A stretch of 64,000 bases of DNA from Azospirillum canadense (GTDB lineage Bacteria; Pseudomonadota; Alphaproteobacteria; Azospirillales; Azospirillaceae), in contig NZ_JAOQNG010000001.1 in assembly GCF_025961225.1 (NCBI RefSeq), positions 1,587,001 to 1,651,000 of the forward strand, given 5' to 3'. A model generated the notes under the pieces. The model made no database searches and was not told the DNA's origin. It saw only the letters and a list, made by a program, of their open reading frames with translations. Below, one piece after another: positions 21,258 through 27,834 of this stretch (the first letter of the stretch is position 1; every line of letters starts with the position of its first letter). The position numbers were made by a program, and so were the translations under genes.

Positions 21258-21520
21258 GCCCCTGGCGTTCCCCAATGTTGATGCCCCTGAAAAAGTATAG
21301 GCAGAGCCCCCGCTCAATCCTATAGGGCGGCGTACGAATGTCCGAAGACAGGGGGTGGCCGGGCCCTTCCGTATGGCCGTCCTGTAGCCGAGGTCCGTCC
21401 TGTTGACGTCTGGCGGATAAGGGTGAACAATCCTGTCCAAAGCATAAGGCCCAGCCGACGGTCGGTTCCTTTGGTGGCAACCGTCGTGGAACCAGGGTCC
21501 GGAACTGAGGGAGGACAGCC
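21258..21520. promoter_or_regulatory. Divergent promoter region between the arsR-like and DUF3299 genes
   Basis: The region contains TATAGG at 21296-21301 and its inverse CCTATA at 21319-21324, 17 bp apart, an imperfectly typical operator layout. It is the natural site for control of both genes by the ArsR-type protein. No gene is visible. Confidence 0.35.
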
Positions 21521-21991
21521 ATGACGTCACGCCGACAGCTGCTGATGCCGCTGGCGCTCGCGCCCGTGGCCGGTTGGGCCATCTGGGCAACCGGCACCAC
21601 GGAGCCGAGCCACCCCGTCGGCCCCTTTCACCTGCCGCTGGATGACACCACCGCGCTGTGGCGCGACCTCGTGCAGGTGCGGATGGACGGACCGGCCGCC
21701 GACCCGAAGTTCCCGACCCGCGTGACGGCGCTGGATGGAAAGCAGGTCACCGTGCGCGGCTTCATGATTCCGTTGAGCGATGCGGCGGCCCACAACCGCT
21801 TCATTCTGGCCGCCAACCCGATTTCCTGCCCGGCCTGCCAGAGGCCGAACCCCGCCACCATGCTGCACGTCCACAGCCAGATCCCCATGCGCGAATCGCA
21901 GGAGCCGGTGGTGCTGAGCGGCACACTGCGGCTTCACCCGCAGGAAGGGCTGTTCTACCGTTTGGACCGCGCCGAGCAGCGCTACGCCTGA
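21521..21991 (+). CDS. DUF3299-like exported protein, candidate metal-linked
   Basis: The 156-residue protein has a twin-arginine-like leader (SRRQLLMPLALAPVAGWAIW) and a compact beta domain: FPTRVTALDGKQVTVRGFMI, then AANPISCPACQRPNPATMLH, which holds a CxxC pair and conserved His residues. DUF3299 proteins are exported proteins of unknown function that I recall near metal-uptake genes. The divergent ArsR-type metal sensor supports a zinc- or thiol-related periplasmic role, but that is inference. An inverted repeat follows directly after the stop. Confidence 0.65.
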   Translation: MTSRRQLLMPLALAPVAGWAIWATGTTEPSHPVGPFHLPLDDTTALWRDLVQVRMDGPAADPKFPTRVTALDGKQVTVRGFMIPLSDAAAHNRFILAANPISCPACQRPNPATMLHVHSQIPMRESQEPVVLSGTLRLHPQEGLFYRLDRAEQRYA

Positions 21992-22002
21992 TCGGCGTCC
22001 AT

Positions 22003-22096
22003 TCCGATCTTTTCACGCGTCATGCGGGTGTGTGATGGTGCCGGGCCGCGATCCTGCGGCATCCATACCGGCGAGAGGACGCGTGAAAAGATCGGA
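22003..22096. repeat. 19-bp perfect inverted repeat around the start of the ligase gene
   Basis: Arm 22003-22021 and arm 22078-22096 are perfect reverse complements over 19 bases, separated by 56 bp. The loop contains a further small hairpin (gccgc/gcggc). The left arm starts 12 bp after the DUF3299 stop. The right arm contains the GTG start at 22083 and the end of its ribosome site (gagagga). In mRNA it could sequester translation start; in DNA it resembles the ends of a very small insertion. Confidence 0.7.
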
Positions 22097-23303
22097 TTGG
22101 GCGCCGTCGTTGCGAGCCTTGGGGCTTTTCCTCGCGTTGGCGCTTTACGGCCTGTTCAGCGCGCCCGCCCCGTCCGACATCCGCATGGCCGAGGCCGGCA
22201 TAGGCCTTTTGCTCCTGCTGGCCATCGGCCTGCGGCGGCCGCTGTACGTCGCAACCGCCCACGCGTTGCGCGACCCCCGCCTGGACGGTTGGGAGACGCC
22301 GGCCGTGCTCGCCCTGGCTTGGCTGCTCTGGGTGCCGGTGCTGCGCGGCGTTTGGGTGGGCTGGGCGCCCGGTGACATGCTGCGGGATGTGGTTCCCCTG
22401 CTCTACCTGTTCCTGCCCGTGCTGCTCGTTCCGCTTCTGGACGATGACGCGGAGCTTGCCGTGCGCCGGCTCCGCTGGGGCTTGATGCTGGCCGGTGCGG
22501 CTTTCGCTCTGCGTTGGTGGAAACAGGCGAGTTGGGGATTCGGAGCGGTTGGGTCGCGAGCGATGGCCGACGGCGGCGTCTATCTGCTGAACGCCCCTTC
22601 GGTCCTGTTCGCGGCTATCGCCCTGCCGTTGACGGGAATCCAGATGGCGACGCGCGGTGGGGTGGCGCAGCGGACCGCCGGGGCGGTGTGCCTGGCCCTC
22701 GGCTTCCTGTGCTTGGGCGCCCTGGCCGGCGCGGTGCATCGGATGGCGCTCGGTCTCGCCGCGGCGGCTTTCCTGGTGGTCGGCGTCTGGCGGGTCCGCC
22801 GTGCGCCGCTGGCGGTCGGGTTGGCGCTCCTCGCTGTGGCCGGCGTGGTGTTGGCCTTTCCCGACATGGTCGTCGGCGCGCTGACGCAGGTGGCGGAGAA
22901 GAACCGGCTTGCCGGGGCGAACACGCGGTGGGAGGAGGCGGCTGCGGTCGTCGCGCTGACCATCGCCGATCCGGGCTCCTTCCTGTTCGGCCAGGGATGG
23001 GGGGCGCTGATCGCCAATCCGGCGGTGGGCGGCTGGCGCGTGTCCTACACCCACACGCTGCCGACCTACGCGCTGGCGAAGACGGGCCTTCTCGGCGCCT
23101 TGGCCCTGAGCGCCTACATCCTGGCGTTGGCACCCCGGGCCCTGTCGGCCCTGCGCTGCGATCCGCCGCTGGCCTGGGCGGTCCTGCCGCCGCTGGTGAT
23201 GGCCTTTTGCGTGCACACAAGTTTCAAGTATCTGGATACCGGCCTGTTGCTGACCTTGCTGCTTCTCACCGCGGAGCGCCGGAACGCGTTGTCATCGTCC
23301 TGA
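22083..23303 (+). CDS. O-antigen ligase/Wzy-like polysaccharide membrane protein
   Basis: The protein is about 406 residues with around ten hydrophobic segments and a larger periplasmic loop near the C-terminal third (FGQGWGALIANPAVGG, then SYTHTLPTYALAKTGLLGAL), the layout of the O-antigen ligase/polymerase family. These enzymes join polysaccharide repeat units or transfer them to a lipid acceptor in the periplasm. The GTG at 22083 has a good ribosome site (gagagga); GTG 22032 or ATG 22035 would add up to 17 residues. It is followed 19 bp later by a GT4 gene and then wzz and GT2 genes, which supports a polysaccharide role. Confidence 0.8.
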   Translation: MKRSDWAPSLRALGLFLALALYGLFSAPAPSDIRMAEAGIGLLLLLAIGLRRPLYVATAHALRDPRLDGWETPAVLALAWLLWVPVLRGVWVGWAPGDMLRDVVPLLYLFLPVLLVPLLDDDAELAVRRLRWGLMLAGAAFALRWWKQASWGFGAVGSRAMADGGVYLLNAPSVLFAAIALPLTGIQMATRGGVAQRTAGAVCLALGFLCLGALAGAVHRMALGLAAAAFLVVGVWRVRRAPLAVGLALLAVAGVVLAFPDMVVGALTQVAEKNRLAGANTRWEEAAAVVALTIADPGSFLFGQGWGALIANPAVGGWRVSYTHTLPTYALAKTGLLGALALSAYILALAPRALSALRCDPPLAWAVLPPLVMAFCVHTSFKYLDTGLLLTLLLLTAERRNALSSS

Positions 23304-23322
23304 CCGAAAGGCATACTTATGC

Positions 23323-24636
23323 GTGCTTTTCATGCGACGGTGTCGGCCCTTGGCGCATTCCCCTTCCATCCTCTTCGTCAACCGCGTGTTTCCTCCAGAC
23401 AAAGGGGCGACCGGTCGTTGTGCGTTCGACTTGGCGCAACGGATGGCGTCGGCCGGTTGGCGGGTGACCGTGGTGGCCGACGGCGATGGGCCAAGCGCCG
23501 CGCCGCCCGGCGTGACCGTGGTGCGCACGGGCGCCGGCCCGATGGACAGCGGGGCTGGGGAACATGGAAGCCGGCGCGGCGCAGCCACGATGGTTCGCGA
23601 TTACCTGGATGCCTTGCGACGCCTGACGTCACGCGCCATGCGGCTGCCGCGCCACGACGTGGTGGTGACCATGACCGACCCGCCGCTGATGGCGCGGGTG
23701 GGGCCGATGCTGGCGGCTTGGCACGGTGCTGCTGCCGTCCATTGGTGCCACGACCTTTATCCGGCGCTGCTGCCGGTCCTTGGCTTGCGGATTCCGGATC
23801 CGCTGTACCGGCTGGTGGAATGGTCGGTGGCCGGGGCGCTGCGTCGGCATGATGCCGTGGTGGCGATTGGGCGCTGCATGGCGCGGCAATTGGGAGCGCT
23901 CGGCGTCCCGGCCGAGCGGATCGTGCTTCTGCCGAACTGGGCGGAGCCTGGCATCCGCCCGGTGGCGCGGGAGGACAACCGATTCCGTGCCGAACTCGGC
24001 CTCGGCGAGCGTTTCACCATAGCCTATTCCGGAAATCTGGGGCTGGCGCACCCGATGGGTGGCGTGCTCGATGCTGCCGCCGAACTCGCACGCACCGATC
24101 CGGACCTTGCCTTCCTGGTGATCGGGGAGGGGCGCGGCCGGCCGGCGCTGGAGACAGCCGCGGCATCGCGCGGCTTGCGCAACCTGCGCGTCTTGCCGCT
24201 TCAGCCGGTCGGACGGCTGTCCGAAAGCTTGTCCGCGGCCGATCTCCACCTCGCCAGCATGGATCCACGGGCCGAGGGGCTGCTCGTGCCTTGCAAGGTG
24301 GCGGGGGCGCTGGCCGCCGGCCGGCCCTGCCTGTTCCTTGGCCCGGCGGGAAGCGAGGCGGCCGCTCTCGTGGACGGCTGCGGCCGTGTGCTCGACCCGG
24401 CGGACGGCGCCGGGCTCGCCGCAGCAGTTCGCGGCTATGCCCGGGATCCGGTGCGTTGCGCGGAGGAGGGGCGGCGGGCGTTGTCCGCATCGGTGCGCTG
24501 GGGTGCCGACGCGGCGGCCCGGCGTTTCACGGCCTTGGCGGAGTCGCTGCTGGAGCGGGCGGCCCGTCCCGTGACGACCCCTGCCGTGGCGACACCGCTC
24601 GTCCGTGTGACCGGGCGGAGGCTTCCGCATGCCTGA
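23323..24636 (+). CDS. Glycosyltransferase family 4 (WcaI/WbuB-like)
   Basis: This 437-residue GT-B enzyme has an N-terminal acceptor domain starting LFVNRVFPPDKGATGRCAFD and a donor domain with FTIAYSGNLGLAHPMGGVLD, FLVIGEGRGRPALE and LHLASMDPRAEGLLVPCKVA, the GT4 EX7E region. It is closest to glycosyltransferases that use nucleotide sugars on lipid-linked precursors at the cytoplasmic face of the membrane. The start is uncertain: GTG 23323 is used, and ATG 23332 is possible. It overlaps the wzz-like gene by 8 bp and shares the polysaccharide operon. Confidence 0.87.
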   Translation: MLFMRRCRPLAHSPSILFVNRVFPPDKGATGRCAFDLAQRMASAGWRVTVVADGDGPSAAPPGVTVVRTGAGPMDSGAGEHGSRRGAATMVRDYLDALRRLTSRAMRLPRHDVVVTMTDPPLMARVGPMLAAWHGAAAVHWCHDLYPALLPVLGLRIPDPLYRLVEWSVAGALRRHDAVVAIGRCMARQLGALGVPAERIVLLPNWAEPGIRPVAREDNRFRAELGLGERFTIAYSGNLGLAHPMGGVLDAAAELARTDPDLAFLVIGEGRGRPALETAAASRGLRNLRVLPLQPVGRLSESLSAADLHLASMDPRAEGLLVPCKVAGALAAGRPCLFLGPAGSEAAALVDGCGRVLDPADGAGLAAAVRGYARDPVRCAEEGRRALSASVRWGADAAARRFTALAESLLERAARPVTTPAVATPLVRVTGRRLPHA

Positions 24637-25582
24637 CGGGTCGTCGAGCCTGCGGTTGGGTGACGCCGGGGGGCTGTCCGGCCGTCAGCTGCGTGGCTTC
24701 GTGCACACCCTGCGGGAGGGGTGGCGGATCCCGCTGGCCGGTGCCCTCCTGGGGCTGTTGCTGGGCGCGGGCGCCATCCGCGTTGTGACGCCGCAATACA
24801 CCGCCGGCATGGTTGTGGGACCAACGGCGCGGGTCGGCGCGGCGGCGATGGGCGCGCGCCTGCCCGTCCTGTTGGGGCACGATACGCCGCTCGCCGCGGC
24901 GGAGCCCGGACCGGGCGACGAGCTTCTGTCCGACTTCGGTCGCTATTTGGAGCTGTTCGGGTCCGTTCCCGTGGCGGAGCGGGTGATGGCCGACGCGGAC
25001 CTGATGCGGGCGCTGTTTCCCGGCCGCTGGGACGCGGAGGCTGGCCACTGGCGTCCCGCGCCCGGAGTGCTGCCCTGGATGAAGCGCCTGTTCCTGGCGG
25101 CGGTTGGGCGGGAGGATTGGCTGGAGCCGGACCCTGAGCGCGTGTCGAGCGCGATGAAGGATCGCATCCTCGTCGAGATGGTGCGCAGCGGCCCCATGCG
25201 CCGGATCACCCTCCGCCATGCCGACCGGGAGATGGCCCTGCGCCTGTTGACCGCCGTCGCGTCGGCCACCGACGCGCATCTGCGGGCCGAGGCGGCGCGG
25301 CGGAGCGCCGCGCAGATCGCCCATGTCCGCGCGCGCTTGACCGGCATCACGGTTGCGGAGCATCGCCGCGCCCTGGCCGACCTGCTGTCGGAGCAGGAGC
25401 GCGTCGCCATGATGATCGAGGTCGACCTGCCGCTCGCCGCCGACGCGATCGTACCGCCCACGGCCGCCCGCCTGCCGGATTGGCCGAACCCCATCCTGGT
25501 GGTGCCGGTGACGACGCTGGTGGGTCTGGTCGCGGGCGCGGTGTTCCTATCGCTCCGCACCGTCTGGCGGGCGGGCGCATGA
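24629..25582 (+). CDS. Wzz-type polysaccharide chain-length determinant
   Basis: The 317-residue protein has two membrane helices, at about residues 34-52 (PLAGALLGLLLGAGAIRVV) and near the C-terminus (ILVVPVTTLVGLVAGAVFLS), flanking a large periplasmic domain with coiled-coil helices. A proline-rich segment comes just before the second helix (ARLPDWPNPI). This is the polysaccharide co-polymerase layout that sets glycan chain length. No cytoplasmic tyrosine kinase domain is attached. It overlaps both neighbours (8 bp and 4 bp), so it is translationally coupled with the glycosyltransferases. Confidence 0.82.
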   Translation: MPDGSSSLRLGDAGGLSGRQLRGFVHTLREGWRIPLAGALLGLLLGAGAIRVVTPQYTAGMVVGPTARVGAAAMGARLPVLLGHDTPLAAAEPGPGDELLSDFGRYLELFGSVPVAERVMADADLMRALFPGRWDAEAGHWRPAPGVLPWMKRLFLAAVGREDWLEPDPERVSSAMKDRILVEMVRSGPMRRITLRHADREMALRLLTAVASATDAHLRAEAARRSAAQIAHVRARLTGITVAEHRRALADLLSEQERVAMMIEVDLPLAADAIVPPTAARLPDWPNPILVVPVTTLVGLVAGAVFLSLRTVWRAGA

Positions 25583-26427
25583 TCCCGGTGTCCGTCGTGG
25601 TGATGACGCGCAACGAGGCCGCCAACCTTCCGCATTGCCTCCCGGCGCTGGAACGGTTCGCGCAGGTTTTCGTGGTCGACAGCGGCAGCACCGACGGCAC
25701 CGTCGTCATCGCCCAATCTTTCGGCGCCATGGTTGTGCCCTTCCGGTGGGACGGCCGCTATCCGAAGAAGAAACAATGGTGCCTCGATCACTTGCCCTTG
25801 TCCCACGACTGGGTGCTGGTCGTGGACGCCGACGAACGGCTGGGCGAACCGCTGGTCGCGGAAATCGCGCGACTGATGGCGGATGGACCGCGCCACGCCG
25901 CCTATTTCATCGATGGTCGTCCGGTGTTCCTCGGCCGGCGGCTCCGCTTCGGGGCCGGCAACCGCAAGCTGGCCCTGCTGGACCGGCGGCGCGCCCGCTT
26001 CCCCGAGGTGCCCGACCTCGACGTCGCCGCCATGTGGGAGGTGGAGGGGCACTATCAGCCGGACGTCGCCGGCAGCGTCGGGCGCCTGCGCCACACGTTG
26101 GACCACGCGGACGATAAGCCGCTGTCCGCTTGGTTCGACCGGCACAACCGCTATTCGGACTGGGAGGCCGCCCTGCGCGCGGACAGCCGCATGGCGGCGC
26201 TGATCGGGCGGGAAACCGGGCTGCGGCGCTGGCTGAAGCGGGCGCTCCACCGCGCGCCGGGGAGACCGCTGCTGGTTTTCCTGCACGCCTACCTGCTTCG
26301 CCTGGGATTCCTGGACGGGCGGGCGGGGCTGGACCACGCGCTGGCGCGGGCCTTCTACTACTGGCAGGTGGGCGTCAAAACGCGCGACGCCGGGCGATGC
26401 AGGGCGCCCGGCGTGTCACGGTGGTGA
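25579..26427 (+). CDS. Glycosyltransferase family 2 (WaaE/KdtX-like)
   Basis: This 282-residue GT-A enzyme has the nucleotide-binding start VVVMTRNEAANLPHCLPALE, VVDSGSTDGTVVIAQ, and the DXD-type motif WVLVVDADERLGEPL. The segment RWDGRYPKKKQWCLDHL is typical of the WaaE-like subgroup that adds sugars to lipopolysaccharide core. The C-terminal part has a conserved LLVFLHAYLLRLGFLDGR segment near the membrane. It overlaps the wzz-like stop (ATGA) and is the last gene of the forward polysaccharide operon. It is convergent with the PraR-like gene, 16 bp apart. Confidence 0.88.
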   Translation: MIPVSVVVMTRNEAANLPHCLPALERFAQVFVVDSGSTDGTVVIAQSFGAMVVPFRWDGRYPKKKQWCLDHLPLSHDWVLVVDADERLGEPLVAEIARLMADGPRHAAYFIDGRPVFLGRRLRFGAGNRKLALLDRRRARFPEVPDLDVAAMWEVEGHYQPDVAGSVGRLRHTLDHADDKPLSAWFDRHNRYSDWEAALRADSRMAALIGRETGLRRWLKRALHRAPGRPLLVFLHAYLLRLGFLDGRAGLDHALARAFYYWQVGVKTRDAGRCRAPGVSRW

Positions 26428-26443
26428 AGTGTGCCTTGAAGGG

Positions 26444-26911
26444 TCAATCGTCCTCGTCCGTGGCCTTGTCGCCGCCCAGCGCCTTCAGCAGATCGAAGGT
26501 GCGCTTGCGCACCGACGCGTCGTCGATGCGGTAATAGGCGCGGACCAGCTCCAGCGTCTCGCGCCGGGCCATGGACTCGAACTCCTCCGTCTCCGACGGC
26601 GGCAGATCGGGCGAGGGGGTCGCGATGTGCTCCGGCGACGGCATGTCGTCGAAGAAGTAGCTGACCGGTACGCCCAGAACCTGCGACAGGTTGAACAGCC
26701 GGCTGGCGCTGATGCGGTTGGATCCGCGTTCATACTTCTGCAGCTGCTGGAAGGTGATGCCGACCGCCTCGCCCAGCTTCTCCTGGCTCAGCCCAAGCAA
26801 CGTGCGACGCAGGCGCAGCCGCGCACCGACATGGATGTCGATGGGATTGGGGCCCTCGCCGCGGCGCGACAGCGTGTGGGCGGGCGCGAGCTTGGTCTTG
26901 GTCGAGCTCAT
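26444..26911 (-). CDS. PraR-like XRE-family transcriptional regulator
   Basis: The 155-residue protein has an HTH_3 domain at residues 27-85: PIDIHVGARLRLRRTLLGLS, QEKLGEAVGITFQQLQKYE, then RISASRLFNLSQVLGVPVSY. The wording closely matches rhizobial PraR and related regulators that control biofilm, polysaccharide and quorum-sensing genes. The C-terminal helical part (ETLELVRAYYRIDDASVRKR) and acidic end are also typical. ATG 26911 has GAGGG upstream; the frame is open 12 residues further. It sits between two polysaccharide operons, which suggests that it regulates them, though that is inference. Confidence 0.85.
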   Translation of the reverse strand: MSSTKTKLAPAHTLSRRGEGPNPIDIHVGARLRLRRTLLGLSQEKLGEAVGITFQQLQKYERGSNRISASRLFNLSQVLGVPVSYFFDDMPSPEHIATPSPDLPPSETEEFESMARRETLELVRAYYRIDDASVRKRTFDLLKALGGDKATDEDD

Positions 26912-27033
26912 CAAATTGACCCTCAGTATGGAGGCGGCAAGCACCACCGGGGAAAATGGTTAGTTCAGAAAGTAAATTGTATGCAACCATTCGTGCGTAT
27001 CAACACCTTCCTGCACTGTCCAGGGGTGAAAAA

Positions 27034-27834
27034 TCACAAAAGACAGGATGTATCAGAGGGGTGGAAACGAAATTTCTCGTAGAGTCGCGGAACATGCCGT
27101 CGCATGGTCAAGGTCAAGCATTGAAGGCCGAACAATGTTGCGTTTCCAAGGATTCCGTACCCCAACAGGTCGCTCCGGATGGTGCACTGCTCGCGGCGTC
27201 CCAGGTTGGCCTGCCGTTGCGACCGACCGTTGGGGGCGAATTCGCACAAGGAACAGGGACTCAGGACGGCACGGCCACCCCGACTCAGGACGCCCAACGT
27301 AAAGGCGTAATCCGCGGCCACCGCGAAGCGCGTGTCGAAGCGCAGGTCGGCCACGGCGCCGCGCCGGTACAGCATCGCTTGGTGGTGGGTGAACATGCCC
27401 AGCGCCGCCCACCGGTGGGAGCGCGCCCGCTTCATAACCACACGCCCGTCCGGCAGCCGCTCGTGCGCGTGACCGTAGATCAGGTCGGCGTCCGGCTCGC
27501 GCCCGGCCAACCGAGCGAGATGGTCGAGGACGAAGGGGCCGGCCAGCCGATCGCCGGCGTTGAGGAACAGGACATGGCTGGCCGTGGTGACCGCCAGTGC
27601 TGCTTCCAGCGCGATGTTCATGGCGTCGTAGAGGCCGCCGTCAGGCGCTGACCGGCACCACGCCGTCTCGTGCGCGTGTTCGGCCAGCCATTCGGCGGTC
27701 CCGTCGGTGGAGGCGCCGTCCACCACGATCCAGTCGAACGCTTGGGACGTCTGCTCCCGCAGGCTCTGGTGGGTGGCGATCAGGCCGGCCCGGTCGTCGC
27801 GTACCACGGTCAGGATGGCGAGGCGGACGCTCAC
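27034..27834 (-). CDS. Glycosyltransferase family 2, co-translated with export protein
   Basis: The 266-residue GT-A enzyme begins with GTG (SVRLAILTVVRDDRAGLIAT), followed by WIVVDGASTDGTAEWLAEH, APDGGLYDAMNIALEAA and VLFLNAGDRLAGPFVLD. This is the WcaA/epsE-like subgroup, whose DGGLYDAMN motif is shared by many exopolysaccharide glycosyltransferases. Its start overlaps the stop of the export gene (GTGA at 27831-27834), so the two are coupled. Sugar and acceptor are unknown. The C-terminal end MRRHVPRLYEKFRFHPSDTS is short and basic. Confidence 0.87.
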   Translation of the reverse strand: MSVRLAILTVVRDDRAGLIATHQSLREQTSQAFDWIVVDGASTDGTAEWLAEHAHETAWCRSAPDGGLYDAMNIALEAALAVTTASHVLFLNAGDRLAGPFVLDHLARLAGREPDADLIYGHAHERLPDGRVVMKRARSHRWAALGMFTHHQAMLYRRGAVADLRFDTRFAVAADYAFTLGVLSRGGRAVLSPCSLCEFAPNGRSQRQANLGRREQCTIRSDLLGYGILGNATLFGLQCLTLTMRRHVPRLYEKFRFHPSDTSCLL

